Positions 1 through 7,933 of a DNA stretch of 22,737 bases are shown here, in pieces. This DNA comes from an uncultured Flavobacteriales bacterium (lineage in GTDB: Bacteria > Bacteroidota > Bacteroidia > Flavobacteriales_E > Vicingaceae). The notes under the pieces are model-generated. The model did not search any database and was not told where the DNA came from. It was given only the letters and a program-made list of their open reading frames with translations. Position 1 is the first letter of the stretch. Each line of letters opens with the position of its first letter. A program made the translations under genes and the position numbers. The stretch covers positions 1 to 22,737 of the forward strand of contig CALALS010000085.1 of NCBI GenBank assembly GCA_937925525.1, given 5' to 3'.

Positions 1-1557
1 TATAATGATGCCAGAAATGTTTGTAATGAATTAGTTGGATACAGAATTGAAATTGGTGACCAATCGGGTTGTATATCAGTTTCCTCTATTGATACTGCTA
101 GATTTAGAGACACCATTCCTCCTCAAGTAATTTCTCCTGATAGTATTTCTGTCGACCCTTTTACTGGTAATGTAATTATTGGATGGACTCCGGGACCTGA
201 TGCAGATGTAACTGGCTACAACATTGTTAAATTTAATCCTTCTACCGGAGCTCATGTTAATGTTGGAAATGTACCAGCTCCTGGGACAAACTATACATAT
301 ATTGGCGCAAATGCTAATAATGAGGCTGAGCAATACAGAATAACCGTTTATGATAGTTGTGGAAATGAGATTACTTATGTTTTAAATTATCATAAGACTA
401 TTTATCTAGAATCTGATATTGATATTTGTTTACCGGGTGTTTATTTAAACTGGAATGCCTATGAAGGATGGACTACTTCCATTTCTTACAACATTTATTT
501 CAGTGAGAATGGAGGTCCGTTCACTTATTTAGCTACCACTAATAATTTAAATTACTTACACACACCTATTAACAATGGATCTAATTATAGATACATAGTT
601 AGGGCTTTTGATAATGGTGGTGCCGGACCTAGGTCTTCAACTTCTAATATGGTAATGGAAGATGCTGCATTATTTGCGACACCTGATTATCATTACTTAC
701 AATATGTTACAGTGAGTGATACCAATGAAATTGAAATTTCTGCTTACATAGACACTGCTGCCCAAATTAGTCAGTTTAACTTAATGAGATCTAACTTCAA
801 AACAGGTCCATACTCTCTTATTACTTCTGAGTCTATGGGTACAGACACAATCATCAAGTTTAGAGATGATAATGTTACTACTAGTTACAAAAGTTATTTC
901 TATAGAGTTGAGGCTGTTGACCCTTGCGGTAAAATAGTTGAAACTTCTAACAACGGTAGATCAATACTTCTTCAAGTTCAAGATGATGAAGCAGAAGCCA
1001 CAAATACTTTAACTTGGAATAAATATGAGGATTGGGCAGGAACAGTTAAAGAATACCATATCTACAAAGGTGTAAACGGTGCTAATAATATGCAGTTAAT
1101 GGCTAAATTTAAAGGTGATACTGCTCAAACTGCATTGATTGATTATCTGGCTCCTGAACTAGATGGTATAGGTAAATTCTGCTATCAAATTGTGGCCATT
1201 GAAGATAACCCTTCTTTTGCTACACTTGAGCCTTCTGTTAGTGTTTCTAATGTAGTATGCGTAACACATGAGCCATACTTCTACATCCCTAACTCTTTTG
1301 TAATAAACAACAACGCAGGAATCCTTGACTTTAGACCAAGCCTTAGATTCTCTGACCTTGAAGGATATAACTTCTCAATATGGGATAGATGGGGGCATCA
1401 GATTTTTGAAACCAATAATTTGGCTGAAGGATGGAACGGAAAATTCAACAATACCGGTGATTTTGTTCAAACTGGAGTTTATGTTTACCTGGTTAAATTC
1501 AGAACAGCAAACGGTAAAGACATTGAAAAAAGAGGTACTGTTACTATCCTAAAATAA
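1..1557 (+). CDS. Secreted Fn3-like repeat protein with T9SS type B sorting domain (5'-truncated)
   Basis: The frame is open from base 1, so this is the last 518 residues of a larger protein whose start lies outside the window; the first internal ATG (649) is not a real start. The visible part is a chain of about four Fn3/Ig-like beta-sandwich modules. They form a duplicated two-domain unit of about 188 residues: a YR-x(4)-D-x-CG strand near residues 112 and 301, and a WN-x-Y-x-x-W motif near residues 151 and 339. The last ~88 residues (from about 430) match the type B 'gliding motility-associated' C-terminal domain: PNSF, a W-D-R-W-G-x-x-I/V-F core, G-W-N-G, and G-V-Y-x-Y followed by a closing G-T-V-T-I-L-K. 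Family knowledge says such domains route proteins through T9SS to the cell surface. The role is probably adhesion or gliding; the exact ligand is unknown. Confidence 0.85.
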   Translation, partial: YNDARNVCNELVGYRIEIGDQSGCISVSSIDTARFRDTIPPQVISPDSISVDPFTGNVIIGWTPGPDADVTGYNIVKFNPSTGAHVNVGNVPAPGTNYTYIGANANNEAEQYRITVYDSCGNEITYVLNYHKTIYLESDIDICLPGVYLNWNAYEGWTTSISYNIYFSENGGPFTYLATTNNLNYLHTPINNGSNYRYIVRAFDNGGAGPRSSTSNMVMEDAALFATPDYHYLQYVTVSDTNEIEISAYIDTAAQISQFNLMRSNFKTGPYSLITSESMGTDTIIKFRDDNVTTSYKSYFYRVEAVDPCGKIVETSNNGRSILLQVQDDEAEATNTLTWNKYEDWAGTVKEYHIYKGVNGANNMQLMAKFKGDTAQTALIDYLAPELDGIGKFCYQIVAIEDNPSFATLEPSVSVSNVVCVTHEPYFYIPNSFVINNNAGILDFRPSLRFSDLEGYNFSIWDRWGHQIFETNNLAEGWNGKFNNTGDFVQTGVYVYLVKFRTANGKDIEKRGTVTILK

Positions 1558-1580
1558 ATTTTAACATTTTTTAAATTTTT

Positions 1581-1614
1581 AGCAGGCTGTCAATATGATA
1601 GCCTGCTTTGTTTT
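1581..1614 (+). terminator. Rho-independent terminator after the Fn3-like gene
   Basis: A 12-bp stem (AGCAGGCTGTCA pairing with TGATAGCCTGCT, one G-U pair) with a 3-nt ATA loop spans 1581-1607 and runs into a T-rich tract (TTTGTTTT, 1607-1614). It lies 24 nt after the stop of the secreted protein and ahead of guaB. The other strand lacks a T-tract after the hairpin, so it should act on + transcripts only. Confidence 0.9.
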
Positions 1615-1637
1615 AACTGGGAATAATCTTAGATTTG
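1607..1637 (+). promoter_or_regulatory. Putative Bacteroidota-type promoter of guaB
   Basis: TAGATTTG at 1630-1637 fits the Bacteroidota -7 box TAnnTTTG. TTTG at 1607-1610 sits 19 nt upstream, as expected for the -33 box. The -7 box ends 22 nt before the guaB ATG, giving a short leader. The -33 element lies inside the T-tract of the preceding terminator. Called by eye from the known consensus. Confidence 0.6.
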
Positions 1638-1659
1638 CAGGCAATTTAAAAATTGCATA

Positions 1660-3132
1660 ATGATACTTAATTCAGATAGTAAAATAATTGGAGAGGGGCT
1701 TACATACGATGATGTATTATTAGTTCCTGCCTACTCAGAAATACTTCCAAGAGAAGTGGACATAAGTTCAAGATTTACTACTGATATAATTCTTAAGGCT
1801 CCCATAGTATCATCAGCTATGGATACCGTTACAGAATCAAACCTAGCAATTGCGATAGCTCAAGAAGGTGGCATTGGCGTTTTACATAAAAACATGTCTA
1901 TTGAACAACAAGCTAACGAAGTCAGAAAAGTAAAACGTTCAGAAAGTGGCATGATTCAAGACCCGGTAATTCTTCTTGATAATGCAAATGTTGGAGATGC
2001 ATTGAGTTTAATGAAAGAGCATAAGATTGGCGGCATTCCTGTAATTGATAAAAATAATTTACTTGTAGGTATTGTTACTAATCGTGATTTAAGGTTTGAA
2101 AAGAATAATAGAAGGCCTGTAGGTGAAGTAATGACAAAAGAAATAATAATTACAACTGGAGTTGGCACTAACCTTAAAGAGGCAGAAGATATTCTTCAGC
2201 AACACAAAATAGAAAAGCTACCGGTTGTTGATGAAAAGAATAAATTAATTGGGCTAATTACCTATAAAGACATTATAAAGCTGAAGCTAAAACCTAACGC
2301 CTGTAAAGACAGTCTTGGTAGATTAAGAGTTGCGGCTGCAGTTGGTATTACTCCTGATATTATGGACAGAGTTGAAGCATTAGTTAAATCTGGTGTTGAT
2401 GCAATAACAATTGATACAGCCCATGGACATTCTAAAGGAGTTGTTGAAGCATTAAAAAAAGTAAAAGCAAAATATCCTGACTTACAAATTATAGTTGGTA
2501 ACGTTGCTACTGGCGAAGCAGCTCTTATGTTAATAGAAGCAGGAGCAAATGCAATAAAAGTTGGAATTGGTCCCGGTTCAATATGCACAACCAGAGTTAT
2601 TGCAGGAGTTGGAGTTCCACAACTTTCTGCCATATTCACAGTTTATGAAGCCATAAAAAAAACAGGAATTCCTTTAATTGCTGATGGAGGAATAAGATAC
2701 ACCGGTGATTTGGTAAAAGCAATTGCAGCAGGAGCCGACACAATTATGTTGGGTTCTATGTTTGCCGGAGTAGAAGAATCTCCCGGAGAGACTATTATTT
2801 ATGAAGGTAGAAAATTTAAAACATACAGAGGAATGGGGTCAATTGAAGCCATGCAACAAGGCTCAAAAGACAGATACTTCCAAGACGCAGAAGATGACAT
2901 TAAAAAATTGGTTCCTGAAGGAATATCCGGTAGAGTTCCATTTAAAGGATATTTAAGTGAAGTCTTTTATCAATTTACCGGAGGACTAAGAGCCGGAATG
3001 GGTTATTGCGGAGCAAAAGATATTGAAACATTAAAAAAAGCTAAATTTGTTAAAATCACATCATCAGGAATTAGAGAAAGTCACCCACATGATGTTACTA
3101 TCACTAGAGAAGCACCAAATTATTATAGATAA
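1660..3132 (+). CDS. guaB: Inosine-5'-monophosphate dehydrogenase
   Basis: Oxidises IMP to XMP with NAD+, the committing step of GTP synthesis, in the cytoplasm. The 490-aa length is typical. It opens with the conserved LTYDDVLLVP segment. Two CBS domains are inserted at about residues 95-210 (I-G-G-I-P-V-I-D and I-E-K-L-P-V-V-D repeats). The active-site loop G-P-G-S-I-C-T-T-R carries the catalytic Cys309. The ADGGIRYTGD phosphate-binding segment and the R-G-M-G-S flap follow. The ATG at 1660 gives the expected N-terminus. It has its own probable promoter and is the first gene of a + strand run whose next gene starts 10 nt after its stop, so guaB may be co-transcribed with the folding-factor genes behind it. 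Confidence 0.97.
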   Translation: MILNSDSKIIGEGLTYDDVLLVPAYSEILPREVDISSRFTTDIILKAPIVSSAMDTVTESNLAIAIAQEGGIGVLHKNMSIEQQANEVRKVKRSESGMIQDPVILLDNANVGDALSLMKEHKIGGIPVIDKNNLLVGIVTNRDLRFEKNNRRPVGEVMTKEIIITTGVGTNLKEAEDILQQHKIEKLPVVDEKNKLIGLITYKDIIKLKLKPNACKDSLGRLRVAAAVGITPDIMDRVEALVKSGVDAITIDTAHGHSKGVVEALKKVKAKYPDLQIIVGNVATGEAALMLIEAGANAIKVGIGPGSICTTRVIAGVGVPQLSAIFTVYEAIKKTGIPLIADGGIRYTGDLVKAIAAGADTIMLGSMFAGVEESPGETIIYEGRKFKTYRGMGSIEAMQQGSKDRYFQDAEDDIKKLVPEGISGRVPFKGYLSEVFYQFTGGLRAGMGYCGAKDIETLKKAKFVKITSSGIRESHPHDVTITREAPNYYR

Positions 3133-3142
3133 ATTAAAAGTT

Positions 3143-5104
3143 ATGAAAGTTAAATTTATTTTACTAGGATTATTATTAGCTGGATTTACAGCCTTTTCAC
3201 AAAAAGATCCGGCAATATTAAAAATTGAAAATAAAGAAGTGAAGCTTTCCGAATTTGAAAGCATCTATAAAAAGAATAATAACAATCCAACGGTTGATAG
3301 AAAAGATTTAGAAGAGTATCTGGAGTTATTTATCAACTTTAAGTTGAAAGTTCATGATGCTGAAAAACTTGGGTTGGATACAACTAAAGCATTTATTGAC
3401 GAACTAGAAGGTTATAGAAAGCAGCTTACACAGCCTTATCTAACAGACAAAGACGTTTCTGAAGAGCTAATAAAAGAAGCTTATGAAAGAATGAAGCAAG
3501 AAATAAGAGCCGGTCATATTCTTATTAAACTTTCTCCCGATGCACCTGCAAAGGATACACTTGAAGCATATAATGAGCTACTTAAAATTAGAAAAAGGGT
3601 TAAAAATGGTGAAAGCTTTGATGCAATTGGAGCATCACTTACAGAAACAAAAAATGATAAATATATTCATGACAAAGATTTAGGCTACTATACCGCCTTT
3701 TATATGGTTTATCCTTTTGAAAATGCCTCATATAGTACAAAAGAAGGCGATGTTTCTATGCCGGTAAGAACCAGATTTGGTTATCATATTATAAATGTAA
3801 TAGATAAACGACCTGCCAGAGGTGAAATTAAAGCAGCTCATATAATGATTAGAACACCAGAGGGTTCATCAAAAGAAGAAATCGAAAAAGCCATGGAAAA
3901 ACTATTAGAAATTCGCTCAAAAATTGATGAATCGCCTGAAGAAAATAATTTTGCTGCTCTTGCTCAAAAGTTCTCTGATGACAAAGGCTCTTCATTTAAA
4001 GGTGGCGAATTACCTCCATTCGGACCGGGAAAAATGGTTCAGGAGTTTGAAGATGCGGCATTTGCACTAAAAAATGACGGAGAGGTTTCTGAACCCATTA
4101 AAACACCTTACGGATGGCATATTATAAAAAGAATCAACCTTAAAACGTTAGGCACATTTGAAGAAATGTACAATGAAATAAAAATTAAAGTACAACGAGA
4201 TACACGTTCTTCAAAAAGTAAAGAATCTTTTATCAGCAAAATCAAAAAAGAATACGATTTTAAAGAAATATCCAAAGAAAAAGCCGACTTTTATAAAGCA
4301 GTAGATAATGACTTAACAGAGGGAGTCTGGTCTTCTTCTAAAGCATCTAAACTAAATGCAACAATAGCTAAAATTGGTGATAAAGAAATCAATCAGCAAG
4401 ATTTTGCTAAATATATGGCAAACAAGCAGACTAAAAGTGCCAATAAAAATCTAAAATCTCTGGTAGATAAATACTATGAAGATTTTATTGAAGAACAAGT
4501 TGTTGCCTACGAAGAGTCTAAGCTAGCCGAAAAATACCCGGAATACAGAATGCTATTGCAGGAATACAGAGATGGAATTTTACTTTTTGAGCTAACAGAT
4601 GAAAAAGTGTGGTCAAAAGCCATAAAGGACACGGTAGGTTTAAAAGACTATTATGAAGCCAACAAGTCTAACTACATGTGGCCGGAAAGAGTTGAAGCTA
4701 TTGTTTACAGCTGTGAGAATGAAAAAATTGCCAAACAAGTAAAGAAAATGGTGAAGAAAAAAGCAAAAAAAGGCTATACTAAAGAAGACATTTTAAAAGC
4801 TATAAATACAGATTCTCAACTTTATCTTACCATAGAGGAAAACACTTACTCTAAAGGTGAAAATGAAGTAATTGATATGATAGAATGGAATGTAGGAATA
4901 ACTGATATCGTTAAAAGAAAAGATAACAGATATGCTTTTGCAGAAATAAACAAGAAACTTGCGGCTCAGCCAAAGCAAATTTCTGAAGCAAGAGGGTTAA
5001 TTACATCAGACTATCAAAATCATCTAGAGAAAGAGTGGATTAAAGAACTAAAATCTAAGTATAAATATGAGGTTAAAAAAGACCTTCTCGACCTTGTTAA
5101 ATAA
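3143..5104 (+). CDS. Periplasmic parvulin-type peptidyl-prolyl isomerase with two PPIase domains
   Basis: Predicted exported folding catalyst for envelope or outer-membrane proteins. I chose ATG 3143 (653 aa) because it begins a clean signal peptide (MKVKFILLGLLLAGFTAFSQ); the frame stays open further upstream, but that would run into guaB and bury the signal peptide. An N-terminal helical segment of the SurA/PrsA kind covers about 25-115. A first parvulin-like domain lies at about 118-222 (R-A-G-H-I-L-I-K, ending F-G-Y-H-I-I). A second lies at about 228-332 (A-A-H-I-M-I-R, F-S-D-D-K-G-S, GGELPPFGPGKM, Y-G-W-H-I-I). The second looks complete; the first lacks the usual S-x-D-x-x-S-x-x-x-GG-x-L stretch and may be non-catalytic. 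A long lysine-rich C-terminal half (about 340-653) is of unrecognised fold. Its 3' end overlaps the next gene by 38 nt. Confidence 0.85.
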   Translation: MKVKFILLGLLLAGFTAFSQKDPAILKIENKEVKLSEFESIYKKNNNNPTVDRKDLEEYLELFINFKLKVHDAEKLGLDTTKAFIDELEGYRKQLTQPYLTDKDVSEELIKEAYERMKQEIRAGHILIKLSPDAPAKDTLEAYNELLKIRKRVKNGESFDAIGASLTETKNDKYIHDKDLGYYTAFYMVYPFENASYSTKEGDVSMPVRTRFGYHIINVIDKRPARGEIKAAHIMIRTPEGSSKEEIEKAMEKLLEIRSKIDESPEENNFAALAQKFSDDKGSSFKGGELPPFGPGKMVQEFEDAAFALKNDGEVSEPIKTPYGWHIIKRINLKTLGTFEEMYNEIKIKVQRDTRSSKSKESFISKIKKEYDFKEISKEKADFYKAVDNDLTEGVWSSSKASKLNATIAKIGDKEINQQDFAKYMANKQTKSANKNLKSLVDKYYEDFIEEQVVAYEESKLAEKYPEYRMLLQEYRDGILLFELTDEKVWSKAIKDTVGLKDYYEANKSNYMWPERVEAIVYSCENEKIAKQVKKMVKKKAKKGYTKEDILKAINTDSQLYLTIEENTYSKGENEVIDMIEWNVGITDIVKRKDNRYAFAEINKKLAAQPKQISEARGLITSDYQNHLEKEWIKELKSKYKYEVKKDLLDLVK

Positions 5105-5975
5105 AGGTTTTTTACCTCTTTTCTTACTATTTTTTACATTCATTCAAATTGGATGTAAAAACAACTCTAATTCTGAATCTGAAAGCAATGCCATTGCAAG
5201 AGTTAAAAACACCTATTTATACGAAGAAGACATAAAAGGTCTGGTTTCAAAAGAAACATCACGAGAAGATAGTGTTAAAATAATTGAAAATTATATTAAT
5301 AGCTGGATAAAAGAAACTCTACTTTTGCTTCAGGCAGAAGAGAATTTACCGGAAAACAAAAAGGATTTCTCTAAACAAATAGAAGCTTACAGAAGGTCAC
5401 TAATTATCTACGAATACGAAAAAGCGTTGGTTGCCCAACAGCTAGATACAAATATCAATTTCCAAGAAATTGAAAATTATTATTTAGATAATAAAGAGCA
5501 GTATAAGTTAAGAGAAAATCTTTATCGAGTTGGATATTTTACACTTAGAAGTAATTCTCCGGAGCTAGATAAAGCAAGGAAATGGCATAAATCATCTAAA
5601 GAAAAAGATTTAAACAAACTTCAGGACTATTGCATTCAATTTGCAACAGAATTCAATCTATTTAACCAAAAATGGATGACAAGTTCACAGTTATTGGGTA
5701 AATTTAAATCCTTGCGTAATGAAAATGAGAATCTATTAACCTCTCAAAAATATATAGAGCTGCCGGATTCAGCCTTTATTAATTTTTTTACTGTTTATGA
5801 GTACAAAACTAAAGGACAACAAACACCAGTAGAAATTGTTCAAGATAATATCAGAAATTACCTTATTAATGCAAAAAAAATAGAGCTGATTAACACTATG
5901 AAAAAAGACATCTATAATGAAGCTCTTGATAAAAATCAAATAGAAAAAATAAACCCTTCAACAACAAAAAAATAA
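5067..5975 (+). CDS. Lipoprotein related to periplasmic peptidyl-prolyl isomerases
   Basis: A 302-aa lipoprotein. A basic n-region (MRLKK) and hydrophobic stretch end in a lipobox I-Q-I-G-C with Cys30 as the lipidated residue. The mature part begins I-A-R-V-K-N-T-Y-L-Y-E-E-D-I, the opening pattern of SurA/PrsA N-terminal domains (an 'is there a gene product to check' strand followed by a helix), and is then helical and charged. No parvulin catalytic motif is visible, so it is probably a chaperone-like relative rather than an isomerase. ATG 5067 lies inside the upstream PPIase gene (38-nt overlap). A TTG about 30 nt downstream would give a shorter signal peptide and is a possible alternative. 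It lies between the large PPIase and SET genes and is probably translated from the same message. Confidence 0.65.
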   Translation: MRLKKTFSTLLNKGFLPLFLLFFTFIQIGCKNNSNSESESNAIARVKNTYLYEEDIKGLVSKETSREDSVKIIENYINSWIKETLLLLQAEENLPENKKDFSKQIEAYRRSLIIYEYEKALVAQQLDTNINFQEIENYYLDNKEQYKLRENLYRVGYFTLRSNSPELDKARKWHKSSKEKDLNKLQDYCIQFATEFNLFNQKWMTSSQLLGKFKSLRNENENLLTSQKYIELPDSAFINFFTVYEYKTKGQQTPVEIVQDNIRNYLINAKKIELINTMKKDIYNEALDKNQIEKINPSTTKK

Positions 5976-5976
5976 T

Positions 5977-6579
5977 ATGATTCATCCTGATACAGAAATT
6001 AGGTACATTAATGCCGAGAAAGGATACGGAGTAGTTGCAAAAAAACTAATTCCAAAAGGCACCATTACTTGGGTTTTAGATAAATTAGACAGAGAGTTTT
6101 CGCTGATTGAAATTGACCAAATGGAACCCATTTATAAAGATATTATTGGAACCTATACTTTTAGAAATAATAGAGGAGGTTTTGTATTGTGTTGGGATAA
6201 TGGAAGATATGTTAACCATAGCTTCAACTCAAACTGTATAACTACAGCTTATGATTTTGAAATAGCCATTAGAGATATTCAACCCGGAGAAGAATTAACA
6301 GACGATTATGGCTATCTAAACATAACAGAACCTTTTGATGCAATAGATGAAAGCAATGAACGAAAAACAGTTTATCCTGACGACCTGCTTAAATATTATG
6401 AACTGTGGGATAACAAGCTCTCCGCTGCTTTTCCAAACATTATAAAGGTAGAACAACCTTTAAAATCATTACTTTCGCAAGAAATGTGGCAAAAGGTCGT
6501 TAACATATCAAATAATAAAGAAAAAATGGATTCCATTTTAAATTGTTATTTTGACGAATCAAAAATTAAAAATAAATAA
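5977..6579 (+). CDS. SET-domain protein lysine methyltransferase-like protein
   Basis: A 200-aa protein without a signal peptide, so predicted cytoplasmic. It carries the SET-domain signatures in order: the N-terminal G-x-G turn (A-E-K-G-Y-G-V-V-A, 13-21) followed by I-P-K-G; the cofactor-binding G-R-Y-V-N-H-S-F-N-S-N-C segment (76-87, compare the family's R-x-x-N-H-S-C-x-P-N-C); and I-x-P-G-E-E-L-T-D-D-Y-G-Y (101-113) with Tyr111 in the place of the catalytic tyrosine. The known family activity is transfer of a methyl group from S-adenosylmethionine to protein lysines. No post-SET zinc cysteines follow; the last ~85 residues are unrecognised. It starts 1 nt after the upstream stop, and its stop shares a base with the surA start, so it belongs to the envelope-chaperone transcript. 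The substrate cannot be inferred from sequence. Confidence 0.85.
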   Translation: MIHPDTEIRYINAEKGYGVVAKKLIPKGTITWVLDKLDREFSLIEIDQMEPIYKDIIGTYTFRNNRGGFVLCWDNGRYVNHSFNSNCITTAYDFEIAIRDIQPGEELTDDYGYLNITEPFDAIDESNERKTVYPDDLLKYYELWDNKLSAAFPNIIKVEQPLKSLLSQEMWQKVVNISNNKEKMDSILNCYFDESKIKNK

Positions 6580-7922
6580 TGCAGAAACTCACGCTAGCAA
6601 TTTTATTACTCCCACTTTTTTGCTTTTCTCAACCCGAAAAAACAGTTGTAGATGAAATAGTTGCCGTAGTTGGGCAAAACATCGTGCTACAATCAGATAT
6701 AGAAGTACAATATGCGAATTATATTTCCCAAGGAGCACCGGTTAATGATGAAACTAAATGCTTAATACTTGAAGAATTGTTATTCCAAACTCTATTATTA
6801 AATCAGGCAGAAGTTGACAGTGTTGATATTGCAGACAGTCAAGTAGAAGGTGAGTTGGAGAGAAGACTACGCTTTTTCATACAGCAAATAGGCTCCGAAA
6901 AAAAATTAGAGGACTACTACAATAAAAGTATTGAAGAAATTAAAGAAGAATTCAGAGATTTGATAAAAGATCAAATGATGATTCAACAGATGCAGGCCCA
7001 GATAACCTCAAGTGTAAAAGTAACCCCTGCCGAAGTAAAGAATTATTTTAACAGTATTCCAACGGATAGCCTCCCTTTCATTAACTCCGAAGTAGAAATT
7101 GCTCAAATAGTAATAAATGCACCTGTTAGCCCTGAAGCAAGAGAAATAGCCAGAGAAAAAATTATGGAGTTAAAAGAACGTGTCATCAAAGGAGAAAGCT
7201 TTTCCACTATGGCAGTTTTATATTCTGAAGACCCTGGTTCATCAAAAAAGGGCGGTGAGCTTGGTTATATGGGAAGAGGAGAATTAGTTTCTGAATTTGC
7301 CGGAGTTGCTTTTAAGCTAAAAGGCACAAAAGTTTCAGAAATTGTTGAAACAAAATATGGTTTTCATATTATGCAGCTAATAGACAGAAAAGGAGAAAAA
7401 GTAAATGTGCGACACATTTTAATAAAACCAAAAACCGATAATACCGATTTACTCAAAGCAAAAGCAAAATTAGACTCTATTAAAACACTAATAGAAAATG
7501 ATACTCTTTCATTTTCTGAGGCAGCAGTTAAATTTTCTCAAGATGAATTTTCAAAAAACAGTAACGGTAATATTATGAATCCTCAATCTGGTAACAACAG
7601 CTTTGAAATGGATCAACTAGACCCTTCCATCTTTTTCATCATTGACAAAATGAAACCGGGAGACATTTCAGAACCTATTCCTTATACCACTATGGAAGGA
7701 AAGCAAGCCTATAGAATTATAAAGCTAAAAACCAGAACTGAACCTCATGTTGCGAACTTAAAAGATGATTACCATAGAATTCAATCTGCTGCTCTTACCA
7801 ATAAACAAAATGAAGCCATAAATGAATGGATTACCAAAAAAGTAAAAAATACTTATATTCGACTCAATGAAGGATATACAAATTGTTCTTTTACTAATCC
7901 TTGGATAACCCAAAACCCATAG
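6579..7922 (+). CDS. surA: SurA-like periplasmic chaperone / peptidyl-prolyl isomerase
   Basis: A 447-aa exported chaperone that should escort unfolded outer-membrane proteins through the periplasm. A signal peptide (MQKLTLAILLLPLFCFSQ) is followed by the SurA N-terminal signature V-V-D-E-I-V-A-V-V-G-Q-N-I-V-L-Q-S-D-I and a helical region to about 165. A first parvulin domain at about 172-272 is well preserved (SEDPGSSKKGGELGYMGRGE, ending Y-G-F-H-I-M). A second at about 275-385 starts V-R-H-I-L-I-K-P and is more diverged (F-S-Q-D-E-F-S-K-N-S-N-G-N). This is the SurA order: N-domain, PPIase 1, PPIase 2, short C-terminal helix. The ATG shares its A with the stop of the SET gene, which indicates coupled translation. 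Confidence 0.9.
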   Translation: MQKLTLAILLLPLFCFSQPEKTVVDEIVAVVGQNIVLQSDIEVQYANYISQGAPVNDETKCLILEELLFQTLLLNQAEVDSVDIADSQVEGELERRLRFFIQQIGSEKKLEDYYNKSIEEIKEEFRDLIKDQMMIQQMQAQITSSVKVTPAEVKNYFNSIPTDSLPFINSEVEIAQIVINAPVSPEAREIAREKIMELKERVIKGESFSTMAVLYSEDPGSSKKGGELGYMGRGELVSEFAGVAFKLKGTKVSEIVETKYGFHIMQLIDRKGEKVNVRHILIKPKTDNTDLLKAKAKLDSIKTLIENDTLSFSEAAVKFSQDEFSKNSNGNIMNPQSGNNSFEMDQLDPSIFFIIDKMKPGDISEPIPYTTMEGKQAYRIIKLKTRTEPHVANLKDDYHRIQSAALTNKQNEAINEWITKKVKNTYIRLNEGYTNCSFTNPWITQNP

Positions 7923-7933
7923 AAACTAAAATT

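Noticed and set aside
76..333. Open - strand frame opposite the Fn3-like gene
   Set aside because: Low-complexity translation, inside a clearly coding + strand frame, no family resemblance.
649..1557. ATG at 649 as the start of a 302-aa protein
   Set aside because: The frame is open from base 1 with matching Fn3-like sequence, so the gene is truncated by the window and 649 is internal.
2262..2639. Open frame of 125 codons opposite guaB
   Set aside because: It lies wholly within the well-conserved guaB coding region, with no start context or recognisable product.
3047..3142. Upstream start for the large PPIase
   Set aside because: It would overlap the guaB 3' end and place about 32 non-signal residues before a perfect signal peptide that begins at ATG 3143.
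7901..7933. Earlier ATG for the MoxR ATPase
   Set aside because: It overlaps surA by 22 nt and adds 11 unconserved residues; ATG 7934 fits better, though it is not excluded.
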